Assembly (NCBI GenBank): GCA_021464245.1
Contig: JADCRB010000098.1
Span: 248,001-312,000 of the forward strand
Source: Carallia brachiata
Taxonomy: Eukaryota > Streptophyta > Magnoliopsida > Malpighiales > Rhizophoraceae
Length of the DNA: 64,000 nt
Reading direction: 5' to 3'
The notes under the pieces are model-generated. The model saw only the letters and a list, made by a program, of their open reading frames with translations. It searched no databases and had not been told where the DNA came from. This document shows positions 24,349 through 36,880 of this stretch, piece by piece; the stretch's first letter is position 1, and every line of letters begins with the position of its first letter. The translations under genes and the position numbers were made by a program.

Positions 24349-26617
24349 AGATAGCTCAAGTAGCACTTAAAACGCAAAATTTCTAACATTGTGTTTGAGA
24401 GGGAGAAAAAAAGTGAAGAAAGAAGAAAGTGAAATAATTAAAATAAATCATTATATTTAAAAATTATTTAAAAAGTAAAAGAAATGAAAATTTTTAATTC
24501 TCTAATTATCTTTATCTCACCAAAACTAATCTCTCAAAAAAGGTAGGAAAGTCATTAGTTTCCTTATTAATTTTATTAAATGACTCAATTACCTTTCGTA
24601 TAATTTGAAAATGACAATTTTATTTAAATAAAACATTTAAATAAATTTATTATGAAAAATAAAATTATTAATTTAATACATTTTATTTTATTATCCTCAC
24701 TTTTCACCATTTCCCAAATAAAAAAAATTTATAATTTTTCTCCATCCCATCACCTCTTCCAAATTATGAAAAAGGATAGAAAACACTTGTATTCTCCAAT
24801 GATTCTCTCTCCTGCTTTTCTCTTTCTCACTTTCCTCTTTCTTGAGAATTTTATCCAAACACAAAAGAAAATTCTAATTTGACTCATTTTTTAAGTGAAT
24901 AAAAATACAATCTTATTTTACAAAATTGACTAGTTTTCGTTAACAATTTGATTCAAAATTTCAAATCACTAGATGAATATTTAGAAATAATCACACATAA
25001 GCGAACCTCTAACACCCTAATTTTCTCCCAAATAATCCTAATTTATCATCAAAAAGAAAATCTCTTATTCAACTTTGTGTAAGTATTTGGAGCTGTGAAA
25101 TCTTGCCATATCGCATAAAACAGACTCTGCGACAAGCAACTTAACAAATGTGCTTTAAGCGAAGAGAAATAATATTAGTGCATAGCATGTGAGAAAATCA
25201 ACCGAAGCGAGGCGTGCAAGGAAAGGGGAAGAATAAAGGAAAATTAGTACAGCAAAAGACGAACCAAAGTGGTGGGGTTGGTTGGTAGCATATATGGTTT
25301 AGTTAGAATCCACCACTAAAAATGTGCATCATGAATCTTTTCGCAAATTGAGGGAAGAATAAACAAAAGAACATGTTTGTGAATTTTTATTGGCTTAGCG
25401 GATATCCTAATTCCTAACTTTTGTGATCCTTCACTTTTTTCTTCCTTTTTAGATTGCGTTGTTAATCCATGTTACTCTAATCCAATTAACAACTGGAAAA
25501 GAGATTATCTGTTAATCGCTAATTATTATGTAATTTGCTTAAGTAGGGGTAAAGGCATAAAGCAACCTTCAGGACTTTTGTCGTTGTCGTATCCTAGCAC
25601 TAAAACTATAGAAACAACGAGCCAGGGGTGCTAGTGGTTGAAAAAACTATGAGAAAAAACTTGATGATGAATACAGTGGGAGTAACACAGGGAGCATGTG
25701 CTATTATAACGCAAAAAATCTGTTAAATTGAAAGAAAAGCATATAAAATATTAGATAGACTGCATGCTCTTGAACATCTTTTATTATATTATTATGTCGT
25801 GAGACTCAAAAATTATTTAGGAAATCAAAACCCTGTTCTAGATGACTAAGCGGCTCAGCAAAATTATAGCAACGATTCTTAAATGGCATGTTAGTACGTT
25901 CTGTGCATTTTGGTTCAAGATACTCTTTTGCATAAATTTATGTCCTCTATTTTTTAGGGAACATTCTAATATTAAGAATTCAAATTTTTATTTTAAAAAT
26001 TTTACATTTAAATTTTTTTAAAAAAAGAATAAGATTAATTAAAAAAAACAGTTAATATAATTATGTAACTTATAACTTAATTAATTTTTCAATAAATAAA
26101 AAAAATAAATAAAGTTCATGTCCGCTCTTAACAACAAGCTCGATCGGATTGACCCGAAAAGTCGCTCAAAGTCAAGAATCGGACTGGGGAAGGCCGGCTG
26201 ACTGGCTCTTCCAACGAGGTCAAACCTCCCAAATCTAAAAGTCTCTTTTACCCAAACCCCATCACCCCAGTGGCCGATAGACTGCTCCTCTCCAGACACA
26301 AAACCTATATTCTATTTCTGTATTCTTTTCTTCTTGAATTCAAAAACAAAAAAAAAAACGTCAAAATATATTAACTATAATATTTCTGGGCCAAACTTAA
26401 TTTTTTCGACATTAAAATCCTCATTTAACCATCTTTTGGAGTATTGTTGTACTTGAATGGAAGACCTCTTACGTACCCAAATTTGGAAACCCAACACCAC
26501 ACTTTTTATATGAATTCCTACTTTTCTATCTAATCTAACCTTCCATGGTAATCAATAAAACAAATCTTAATCAATACTTGATAATTAAGATAAATAATTC
26601 CCATTTAGCACGAGATC

Positions 26618-26685
26618 TACAATCTACCTGTGACCTGTCCTTTTTTTCAACCCTTTTTTTTGTTCATCATGTACAATCTACCTGT
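26618..26685 (-). mobile_element. Poly(A) insertion with 14-bp duplication and compound tail
   Basis: The repeat tacaatctacctgt occurs at 26618-26631 and 26672-26685. The 40-nt insert on the minus strand reads catgatgaac, A8, gggttg, A7, ggacaggtc. The two A-runs suggest a degenerate tail or two events at the same site. Confidence 0.65.
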
Positions 26686-26982
26686 CATTCTTGCTTCAGG
26701 GTGTCGTCAAGGAATAGAAATGGGAACCAGAGAATGCTAATCGTAGGAGGAGAAACAAAGATAGAAAGGAAGATAATGTTAATTACACATTAACAAAATT
26801 GATTTAATTTTATTCCTATGAATATAATAGGAAAACGTGAAGAGTAAGGGCGCCAAAGACATAATAACCGAAATGACCCTCTCATCCCTCCTCATGGCTC
26901 AGAATCCCAACCATATCCATGCAAGCAAAGGCAATCTTTAAAGAGAAATTGTCATATTATTAAACAATTTATAAGAAGAGCG

Positions 26983-26984
<2 letters not shown>

Positions 26985-27017
<33 letters not shown>
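26985..27017. repeat. (GA)n, in the CYCD3 3' untranslated region
   Basis: This run of GA on the plus strand is CT in the cyclin D3 transcript. It starts within a few bases of the stop codon (27020-27022), so the 3' untranslated region opens with a CU repeat. Confidence 0.9.
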
Positions 27018-27019
<2 letters not shown>

Positions 27020-28632
27020 TCAATGCGGGCTTCCAGTAATGTCCACGAAGAACCATTGGTCATGGGTTCTGCTCTTCTTAAAGAAGAAAGGCTCTGGTGA
27101 TGAAGAGACTGATAAAGACCCAAGAGCCCAAGAGTCGTTTGAGCTGTCACAGCTGAGAAGATCTGCTTCAATAACACCGCTAGGGCTGTTAAGGGTTGGC
27201 TCATAGTCATCATGCTTGCGCTTGTTATTGGACTTCTTACTGTCACCACTGGTTTTGGTCTTTGACACCTCTTTAATGAATTCATAACAGTCCTTCACTT
27301 TTTCCTGTTTCAAGACAATAACCAAAAAAAAAAAAAAAAAAAAACAGTCTTTACGCTGTTAAACAAAGCACCGTAGAATAATGACAAACAGAGACAATCC
27401 AGATAGTAAAGTGGTGGTCCTGTTCAATTAATTAATGACAAAAATGTACTAACCTCGCTTATTTTGAGGACACCCAGAAGCTGGTTTTTACAGTTAATGA
27501 AATTAAAGTGCTCAACTTGGTCCATAACGTGCATCGTTATAGCTGTGGCCAGCACAGAAGGCAGATGACTGACTGATCTTGAATCTACAATAAAACCCAT
27601 TAAATGAAAGAAAATCGTACGTGAACCACAAAATGATGAGAGAGTGATTAAAGAGGCATCATCATCATCATCATCATCATCTTTTCTCCATCTATGTCTT
27701 TGTATTTTGTTTTTATTGAGAAGTCTAAGATTATGGTCAAGAGTGGGATCTGAACGTACAGCCGTTATGAATTAAGATGCTTACCAGTGATTACTGAGAG
27801 AAGAAGACGCTCACATCTCCTAAGGAACTCGCAGAGAAGATGGGTCTTTAATCCAAGCCTTCTAATTATGAGATCGAGAAATGAAAGTGGGGTCACTGGT
27901 TGCATCTTCCATTTAAGTGCAGACAGCACCAAAAGCTCCATTCTTTGAATGGTTTTGGCCTCAAACACATACTTTGTCTCCTCCACCTGAAGCAGAACAA
28001 AAAGAAATCTTCCTTGATTGTAACAATATATATATAAATATATAAGAAATGACAACAATAGGGTGATTGAACAAACAAAATGTTTGACATGACATTACTT
28101 GAAGGTCTACGAGAAGAGGGACTTGGGTCTCTTCAACTTTTGCAGCCAAGGACAGACAAGTCACAGCCACAAGCTGAATCATCCATGGCTTATCTTTTTG
28201 ATAATAGGTGCTAGAAATGAACCTATCAAGATAGTTAACAGCCAAGATTGCAGTCAAAGCTGAAAACCCATAATGGCCATTGACCTTGAGCATCCACTCC
28301 ACGGCCTCTTGACGAGCCACGGAGTCGATAAAGGGCTCACCGATTACTTGTGCTTGTTCTTGTTCTTTTGAGAAGAGTACTGAGAAAAGCTCCTCATCAT
28401 TTTCCAAGAACAAGTCCTGTTCAAGCAATGAAGGTGGGAAAAAAGAAAATAATAATGGGTTCTTTCTTGTTCCATTGTTGAAGGTGTTATTCAGGCTATG
28501 CATCATCATCATAGTACTATCTTGCAAAACCTCTTCTTCCTCATCTTCCCATCTCTCCTCCTCCTCCTCACAGTACAGAGATTCTAGCAGGGATGAAGAT
28601 GAAGAGTTTTGGTCTTGTTGATACAATGCCAT
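27020..28632 (-). CDS. CYCD3: D3-type cyclin
   Basis: Four exons: 28632-28099, 27986-27785, 27584-27454 and 27304-27020, giving 383 residues. The retinoblastoma-binding LxCxE motif is LYCEE at residues 19-23. The N-terminal cyclin box spans about residues 80-190 (RQEAVEWMLKVNGHYGFSAL, AVNYLDRF, LAAKVEE), and the C-terminal cyclin fold follows in exons 2-3 (WKMQPVTPLSFLD, CERLLLSV). An acidic, Ser-rich tail is typical of unstable D cyclins. D3 cyclins activate CDKA to phosphorylate RBR and drive G1/S and proliferation in leaves and meristems. I chose the ATG at 28632 (MALYQQ) because it matches the family start; an in-frame ATG at 28677 adds 15 residues and cannot be excluded. Intron 2 holds a CAT repeat (27657-27681). 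Confidence 0.95.
27657..27681. repeat. (CAT)8 microsatellite in CYCD3 intron 2
   Basis: A perfect trinucleotide run inside the intron; likely length-polymorphic. Confidence 0.85.
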
Positions 28633-28960
28633 CTTCTTGTAAGAAGAAGAGGGTTCGGTCCACCTCTCATTGTACACAACAAAAGCCCATTCTCATGTCT
28701 CTCTCTCCCACACTTTGCGTTCCTTCCTCTCTGTGTGGATGTGGTGCAGATAGCGAGAGAGGGATGGTCAAGAGAGAAAGAGAGTGGAGAGCTGAAAGCA
28801 GAGAAAGAAAGGGAAAAAGGAGGAATCGATTTTTTAACAGAGTGGGTTTCACGCTTGTCTCTTTTTCCACTTATATATATATATATATATATATATATGA
28901 CTCTGGTAGGCGTCGCTAAATGCGACATCTACGGGAATAAAAATTAAGAGAGGGAAAAAA
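28633..28960 (-). promoter_or_regulatory. CYCD3 5' leader and proximal promoter
   Basis: Upstream of the start codon the transcript strand is rich in CT and TTTC elements (28680-28860), then a perfect (TA)13 run at about 28873-28898. The TA run lies about 245 bp upstream of the ATG and could act as a TATA region; the leader would then be pyrimidine-rich. This is inference from composition. Confidence 0.4.
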
Positions 28961-29508
28961 AAAAAGAGAGAGTTAGGTACAAAAATTGAAGAAAATATAT
29001 ATATTTTTTTGAAAAATTTAGGATTTAAGGTTTAGGATATGAGATTTAGAAAAATATTCATTTAAATTTATATTTTATTTTTTTAAAAATTAATAAAAAA
29101 TCATCCGACGGTGGGTACAACTCGCTACACCACATTTCTCGTCCATAGTCGCGCCCAAAAAACACAAAGATAACTTTGGGGTAAATTTTGAGAATAAATC
29201 ATTTTTGCAATAAGAGACTATCGGAAGATAATAGGTCGGACGAATGATATATATTTTATATATTTTTATATGTAAAAATTTTGTCTAGGTTATGGTAGCT
29301 TAATAATATGTTAATTGTGATGTTGAGGGTAACATGTTTTGTGTGCATGAAGAGTAGAGATGATAAATCTAACATCTCAAATCGAATAACATCTCGGAAA
29401 AAGAAAACTTCGGAAAAAAAATCTTTTTTTCGCCCAAATATGTGCAGTATGTACGTTATTGAATTCATAATCTTTTAATCTATCATTTTGTATCTATGGT
29501 GGACTTCG

Positions 29509-29550
29509 AAGATAACCAAATTGTGGTTCAAAAAAAAAGATAACCAAATT
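29509..29550 (+). mobile_element. Poly(A) micro-insertion with 14-bp duplication
   Basis: The repeat aagataaccaaatt occurs at 29509-29522 and 29537-29550. The insert is gtggttc plus A7. Its leader resembles that at 3526-3538 (accgttc before the A-run). Confidence 0.75.
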
Positions 29551-31263
29551 ACAATAGGAATCACTTGGAACGTTTTTGCCATTCAAATTTTTGAACTTTC
29601 TAAAATTTTTGTCAAACTAACAAAACATTACGTAGAAGAGAGTGTGTTAACACTAGACAGGCATTATAGTTAATTGTGTATTTTTAGTTTTTTGATACAT
29701 AATTATAATTGACGATGAATTGCATATTAATAACTAATAATGGTTATTGTTTAACGTATAATCTTGTCTGTCTTGTGTTAAATTTTTTTGCATAGCTTTA
29801 ACATAAACTTCATCACACGGCAACGTGATCATTGTCCGGGCGTATTACTTCTTTCTCTCAGTCTGTGACGCAGACAAATTGTAATAAAGTATACAGTTGT
29901 TGTATGACCATCTATAGATGATGGACTTTGTTAAATCATTTGCGCTTTCGGTGTGTTTTGTTGGCGGGCTGAAAATGTGATGGCGCTCACACCAAGCCGG
30001 ACCCCATGAAAACAACCTCTTGTTGCAGGACCAAAAAATAGTTGCTGTGCTCTATAGTCCTAAAAGAGTACCACTATGTGTTCTTTAAAGGACGTAACGA
30101 TTGGGAAAATTTAAATTATTATTTTAAAAGTCATGAATTTTAATTATACAGAAGAATATGGAGTTTTTCAAAATGTAAAGGGTTATTTAATTGTATAATT
30201 TACAGTTTAATAAATTTTTTAATGAATTAAAAAAATATTACTACGTAACAACATTTAAAGAATAATATAATAGTAATATGAGGGTATTAAAATAATTTTA
30301 TTGCTTCCAGTTTCATTTATTTTTTGTTTTAAATGAAATTTAGTTGATTTATATTTTTTGTTGTTACTATATTACTTTTTAAATGTTATTATATGTTTTT
30401 TTTCGTTCGTAAGAATTGAGATAAAGAGAGGTTTTATAATTCCCAGATAAATATTCAAAAAGAATAAACTGCCTCGTTATTATTTAAAACTGAAATACTA
30501 ATTAACTATAGTTACTGTCCAGTCCTTTGACTCATCGTTGTCGTATTAAGGGGCCTGTATGTTTGAGCCAGAATCTCCATTTCAACCGGTCCCTAATCCT
30601 TGTTAATTGGGTCCCCAATCCTTAAGGTTTTCATCTGTGACAATTTGACGAGGTTAGTGGATGTTGCTTCTTGTTAACCTTTGAAGGTTTAATCTTCTTA
30701 GATGATTCGGTTTGACTAGATTGAAGAAAGATAATGATTAATGCGATATCTGGATGATCATTTCAAAGTGAGTTATCTTTAATTATTATTTTTTTTTATA
30801 ATTCTCTGTATTTTGAAAAATAATTCTGCTACTTTAACAAATCATCAACCTGTAATAAACTCTTGAAATTCCAACATTGCATAAAAACAAAGCATAAAAT
30901 GATTGGAAGGGATACAAGGGAAAAGAGGACTACATAGCTTGGAGGGAAACTTATAATTTTGTTACAAAGGACACAATTTTATTGTCCAAACGTAGGCACA
31001 TATATTGCCCATAATCACTCAGGAGTCATTTTTAATCCGGACCTCTTTAACTTTAATTCATTGACAGACTTATATTGTGGTATTATAATTATTATTGAAT
31101 GTACGTTTGTGATCTTATTATCATTATTAATTATAATCAGAGTCAAGAACCAAACATGTCTCGAACCCACGTTTTCTACATGGGCACGAGATCGCAATCA
31201 CTGCAGGTATCAAGCAATCACTGCGGGTACTATGCGGTGGTTGTAACACAGTATTATAAAATT

Positions 31264-31430
31264 GAGTAATAAAATATATTATGAAAATTGTATTATAAAA
31301 AATTTTAAATTTTAATATATTAAAAATTATTTATTTATGAATATTATTAAATAAAGAAATTGATGATTTTTTTAAAATTATAAATTTAAAAATATTTTAT
31401 AATATAATTTTATAATATATATTATTACTC
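31264..31430. mobile_element. AT-rich foldback (MITE-like) element
   Basis: The left arm starts gagtaataaaatatattatg and the right arm ends in ttataatatatattattactc-type sequence. The arms are reverse complements over about 45 bp with some mismatches and enclose a 70-bp AT-rich centre. There is no coding capacity. Flanking target duplication is unclear. Confidence 0.55.
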
Positions 31431-31513
31431 TTATAAATTTTTTATGTTTTTTTTTTTTTTTTGGGTTTTAAGGGAAATGCTCGTCGCCAGTCGGACCGAG
31501 AGCAAAAATTTCC

Positions 31514-31633
31514 AAAATGGCAGGTCCGTTTAGTCTTGTGGACTACAACAAGATGCAGGTAAATCCAGACTACGCGACTTCCTCAGTGGTTCTTTCAACG
31601 CGCGACGATCACTCCCGCTGTCTCTCGTTATGA
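31514..31633 (+). other. Short ORF or orphan first exon (MAGPFSLVDYNKMQ...)
   Basis: The ATG is in good context (AAAATGGC). The frame encodes MAGPFSLVDYNKMQ and then either meets a GTAAAT donor-like site or reads on to a TGA after 38 codons. I found no downstream exon. It could be the orphaned start of a lost gene or chance. The micro-insertion at 31622-31671 sits exactly at its stop codon. Confidence 0.25.
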
Positions 31634-31671
31634 TTTTTTTTTTTTTTGAGAATAGGCCTCTCGTTATGATT
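31622..31671 (-). mobile_element. Poly(A) micro-insertion with 14-bp duplication
   Basis: The repeat ctctcgttatgatt occurs at 31622-31635 and 31658-31671. The insert on the minus strand is gcctattctc plus A12. Confidence 0.75.
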
Positions 31672-32811
31672 CATTGATCTGTGGAAAAAGTGGGATCCGT
31701 GTATTCACGCGCTCGGACGGACGGTGGGTGCAAAAATTGCTTACAATAAAGAAATCACTGAAAAATTTTAAAAAAAAATTGATGGCATTAAATTTGATGG
31801 TGTCTTGTCTGCGGGGAGCTTTGCAGTGACAGCCTTTGAGATAAACCACAAATTAATTCAACAAAAAAAAAAAAAAGCTTTGCTCCTGTTCTGTTCTGCC
31901 AGCGCTCTGTTCTCCTTGACGTGTACTCGGAAATTCCTCAGCGCTTTGGCATTTCTCAAATTTTCTCTTTTTTTTTTTTCAACAAAAATATTTAATAAAA
32001 ATAATATTTTATAGATCCATAAAAAAAAAAAGGACACACAATTAAATCACTTTCAGATTGGTCAGATTGGTATGCATTGAGCTCGTAAAAGAGTAAATCC
32101 AACGAGACCAACACAAATTATAGATCATTAAAGACATAATAAAATGTTACGTGTATTTAATCACCCTACACACTACAGGCACACTTGATACTAAAATATT
32201 ACTGTCAGCACGTTGGGCACATTATTGTTGAGCCACAAGACGCGCGGTGGTTTCTCAGTTTTTCGAACATTACGTGCTATCAACCGTCCGAACTTGTTCG
32301 AATGGCCAAGGTGCTAAGTGAGCCTTCTTGCAGGAGAATTTGGGGCTTGCTCCATGAATTTTTGCATTATTTTGTGATCTGTGACTTTTTTTTTTAATTA
32401 ATAGACTACCGACTAATTGTTGTAGTGTTAAAAAAAAAAAAACTTTACGTGCTAACTACCTTGCAACGAGCACAAGTATTAGTGGTAAACATTAACGTGT
32501 GAGAAAAGGACAAAAATATTTCTCGTCTGTTTTCGTCTGTTTTTAAACTTTGGCGCACAAAAAAGTGGTTTATTTGCTTACGGGCTAGCCAACTTTTTCC
32601 GCTCTATTCTTAGCAGAGAAGAAAAGGCCGACGATACATTTTTATCTCTAAAAAATATGTAAATGCTTATAATCGAGCAAAATGTTTCACTGAGAAGAAA
32701 GATTGATTTTCATTTTATTTCATTCTCCAAAAAGAAAAAGGAATAATTCATGGAAATAAGGATTCCAAAATTTAATATTCTTTTGATGCTTAACAAAAAA
32801 ATTGATGACTT

Positions 32812-32903
32812 TGAAACTTGCAAGTACAAGTTTTTTCGTATTTTTGAACGATATGGAAAAACTTGCACGTTCAAGTTTCAAACTTGTACAAGTTTTTCCA
32901 TAT
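32812..32903. repeat. Three alternating inverted copies of a 25-28 bp unit
   Basis: The unit gaaacttgcaagtacaag at 32812 is followed by a reverse-complement copy at 32851-32879 and then by another forward-type copy from 32880 containing the perfect palindrome aaacttgtacaagttt. Two mutually exclusive hairpins are possible. The arms are short for a microRNA precursor. Origin unknown. Confidence 0.6.
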
Positions 32904-35900
32904 AATTAATTATAAATCAATTTGTTTATTTGTCTTGTTATTCTCTTCTAGGTTTGCCCACACATTGGACTCCATGAGAACCGTCAAAACTGCAACTTAA
33001 TTTCAATGAACTTTAGTCATAGACTCTCTTCTCAAGATGGACATTATTCCCTGTTGAGTTGACAATTTTGCATTGAACATTGATAGTGCCAATTTCTCAT
33101 TTGGACGAACAGTACACATCTCGATTACATTTCTTCTTGGAAAGCAAATCAAATTTTCTCAAGTGTACCTAACACATGCAAAATTACGAGAGAAAATATA
33201 ACGGACAAAAATGATTGTTGACTTTTATTGAAGTTGACACCAAGAAGCTTCCAAAAGTTCTTCGATTAATGCAGACATAAGGTAACTTCCAAAGAACACT
33301 TGCTCTTAGTTGGTACAAGTCAGTAATCTATAAGCAAATTTTGTAGGTTTTGCATCTTGGATCTTTTTCTGCTTACAACGAACTTTACCGTGCCCCAACT
33401 TTTGTGCAACAATTGAGTTTTAGGAAATTGCCCTTTTTTTTGTGGGTTGAGCTGAATGAGACTTTTAAATTACATACTTTCATCTCAACCCACAGACCCA
33501 ATAATTAACATACATATCAACAATGAATCTTTTTTTTTGTTCAAAAAAAAAGGAAATTTTCAATTTCAATTTTAATTGACTGATAGAATATATGACAAAA
33601 TCACCACATATCAGCTTTTAAGAATTGTAAGACAAATTATAACTTGCATAACAGATTAACAGTAATTCCCAAAAAAGAGGGTGTGTTATTTGTTTTGTTT
33701 TGTTTTTGTTTTTTGTTTTTTTTTTTTTTGTGGGTGTCTTTATTTTGGTGCCAAAGGTCTGATCTTGAGAAATAGAGCTCAAACGACAACTGCTAGGGCT
33801 GGTTGCCAGTTCACGACTGCTTAGCAGCTTATTACTTTCATACGTTAATTGCAAGAAAATTCGTGTATCATTAAAATTAAAATAAAATAAAATAAAATTT
33901 AGAGCTTTCCACCATTGGCGTCTGAACCTTTTATTTATTTGGTTCTTTTTTTTTTTACAAAGAGACTTGTGATCTTTGAATTTCAATGGAATAAGCTTTA
34001 TTATTATGTACAAAGGGTCGCCTAGTTGGTCCACTGAAATTATTCTTATTAAAAATCAGCCACCCCTAATCAAATACGAATGGCTAAAAGCCCGTCTACT
34101 TTCAAACATCCGTCAACAACTTTCCAAAATATCCCCAGTTAGCTGTTGGATCGCCTTCTAATGATAGTGAAAGCAAATTCTTTTTGCATCTTAAATGTGG
34201 TTTTTTCCTTTTTTTTAAGAAATTATTGCATTAATATCATATGAAACTGCACGTAAGTCTAACATGAAAGTATCAAAAATACATGTGTAAAACTAAAATA
34301 AGAGACAGCACTAATAAATATGATCAAAAATACTATTTACCGATTAAATATAAAACTAATGACAAAATCTTCGAAAGAGAGGGTATTACCCAAACTGAAG
34401 CTTGTGACTGGGCATCTGAAATGTGGTTCATTAATTGCAAAACAAAAGATTTCATCTTTTTCGAGAAAATCATGTTCCCCACACATTAAAAAATTCTGCC
34501 GTAAGACTTGGTTTGGTCATTGTATATGTCATTAATATAGGAATTACAGGTAGGTCATTTGTAATAGCCAGCCTGTCAATTACATGTTTGTTGCTCAAGT
34601 CTTTTTAAGCTATCCTTTTTATGGTTTGAATCTAGTCCAACTTTAGGTACATGAAATGCAGTGATTAAAGTTGACGTGTATTCTTAGTACATATATAATC
34701 AAATCACATGACAAAGGTGCATAAGAGGGGGAAGATTGTCCAACTTTTCAATGTGGGGCGATGTTTGATTGTGTTTCAACGTCCAACAGTGGACAGTGGT
34801 TACTTTTTAAGGCACTTAAGGCAGGAGGTGTAATTTCTGATTCACTATGGCAAAACCATTCAAATCCACCAATGATAACTCACTAGCCATTGGCTTTAAC
34901 AAATAAAGGAAGAATATAAAGTCTTATCCCACGTTATGCAAGTTGCCCAGATGGAGATTGGCACCCTTTGACTCATGCACAAGACTGGGGTCACATGGCA
35001 ACCACCAGAGCTGGAGATCTTGAACTAAATGTGACAATTACAGTGACAACCCATTATTTTCAAAATTTAATGATCTTGGTAGCTCTTACCTGATTTGTTT
35101 CGCGTGTGATTGTCTCTGCAGTGAGCGTGCGTGGACCAGTAGCTAGATACAGTCATCAAAACATGCATAATAATGTAAAGGCGATCAAATTATGCATGCA
35201 TCTGTAAACCAAGTGTTTCTATTTAAAGTATCCCATCATTGCAAACATGGGACATGATCAGTTCTAACAATAAAAGATGTGTAATCCAGTAGAAAGCAGA
35301 AAAAGCAACCTAAAATTCAAAGTTAAACCATTAAATATTTTGGTAAACCACTCAAAGTTAAGAGCACTGCATGACAAACTTTTTCCATTGTTTTCTCATT
35401 TAATCAAACAGAAAGTACAACCGCAGCTGTAATTACTAACTACTGGTAATCAGTTAGCGGATACAATGTGATGCTGCCTGGCTCCCATATCCAGAATTTC
35501 ACTCATGGCTAAAAGATTCTTATCATGTCAGAAAATTTTTGATAAGCTTGGCAGAATTAATTAGCTAGAAGCGAGGATCGGTGCAGCAATGTACACAATT
35601 GTACCCCGGTTGCCCCTTTTGGATGTTAGGGGACCATTGCTTAACTCCATTGATCATGGAATGTTTGCGATGGCAAGCCAAGAACAGATGATATTGAATT
35701 TTCTTGTTCAAGGTAAACAATGGGGAGTGGAGGTCACTGATAATTTTCAAGTCAAGTGTTTAAAAGGAAGCAGTGGCAGGATTGAGGTCCCCGAATATCA
35801 TTTTCACTATTGGACAAAGATTCCGCAACATTCATTGCCAGAACACGCTTGTTTTTCCCTCTTAGAAAGCTATTAGGTAGGTATTAGGGTGGCCACGAAC

Positions 35901-36777
35901 TATACAGCAACGTGGGTGTGCATTCACTTCTACCAATAGATGAATCTTACCTGGACTACACGGAAAAAATAAGTAATTCTGATCAATGACTTCGAAGCCA
36001 ACTGAAAACGAATCAGTGTCCACCTACGGAAAGGTCAAAAACTACAAAGATGGCAGAGGTGCTCAGGCTTGCAAGATCACATAAAAAGGTGTTCCAGGAC
36101 TATGTATGACTCTGACTCCGCTATGGAGGGAGCCAGTCTATTGCTTGATCATTGGCAGCTAGTGGCCAAGAGGAATTATATTGTAACATGTATATCCTTG
36201 CCAGATATGGCAGAAAGTTTCATTCTTTGCCACCAACAGGCAACGGGTGACATTTTAATCAATAATAATTGCACTATTTGATGTTTGCACAACTGTATAA
36301 CACATCAATACACTGTAACACTAGGATGCCACATATGTTTTGAGTCATTTGCATGCCTTCCTTCGAGAATCTAGATCAATTATGCCTACAAATTTCAGAC
36401 ATATCTCTTTTGACACAAAAGATCGATGTTTCGAGGAGAAAAAGTCAGCTGATGAGTGATGGCAGCGAAAGAGAGTAAAGTAGTAAACAATCAAAGCTAA
36501 AGCTAAACACAAGAATTTCAACAGGGTGGAATCCCCATTACAAGTCTGTATATAATGCACCATTGTGACATCCTAAATTGATCGTAAATGTAACTAATCT
36601 TTCTCACCCTTCAGCGTTTTGCAACTGAAAGATTATAAATAGGAATAAAGCAATGGACAAATGTAAGCATCAACTATATTATGTAAAGCGAGACATATTG
36701 CAGTTTATTCACAATGAGATGAAAATTTTGTCACGAATGAGACCAGAAACCTCACAGTTGAAAGAACACTATGTGAC

Positions 36778-36834
36778 TAAATTCTAATGCTCTATACAAA
36801 GCACGAGTAAATTCTAATGCTCTATACAAAGCAC
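36778..36834 (-). repeat. Tandem 27-bp repeat in the C2 gene 3' region
   Basis: The unit beginning taaattctaatgctctatac occurs twice, separated by gag, with a partial third copy after it. It lies about 50-100 bp beyond the stop codon, so probably in the 3' untranslated region. There is no A-tail. Confidence 0.8.
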
Positions 36835-36880
36835 TAAATTCTGCATCTTGCTTTTTCGCTTGGTTGAACAAGAGCTTCTC

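Larger units (their letters stand above)
18761..26984. other. 8.2 kb intergenic interval
   Basis: No gene is supported on either strand. The longest ORFs are about 60-106 codons, lack recognisable motifs and have poor codon character. Contents are scattered micro-insertions (19509-19541, 22942-22987, 24222-24348, 26618-26685), CT-rich sequence near 24040-24075, and AT-rich repeat fragments near 21645-21725 and 26020-26095. Confidence 0.55.
28961..36880. other. 7.9 kb intergenic interval
   Basis: No gene is supported. Contents are two micro-insertions (29509-29550, 31622-31671), foldback elements (about 30236-30395 and 31264-31430), a 38-codon ORF at 31514-31633, and a compact set of inverted copies at 32812-32903. 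ORFs at 34283-34535 and 35589-35876 have no recognisable similarity or exon structure. The right end contains the C2 gene's 3' untranslated region with a short tandem repeat. Confidence 0.5.

Noticed and set aside
31140..31215. Possible second SINE (box B-like gggttcgagac on the minus strand)
   Set aside because: I could not find a convincing box A, an A-tail or matching flanking repeats; a nearby short tandem repeat (gcaatcactgc) explains part of the similarity.
33660..33760. Possible further poly(A) insertion around the T-rich run
   Set aside because: The flanking gggtgt repeats need a gap and a mismatch to align, so the duplication is not convincing.
35470..35495. tgcctggctccc, resembling the first half of miR160
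   Set aside because: The match breaks after 12 bases, and no complementary arm lies within a few hundred bases, so no precursor hairpin is possible.
35589..35876. 95-codon ORF in the intergenic region
   Set aside because: No motif, no exon partners and no recognisable similarity; not called as a gene.
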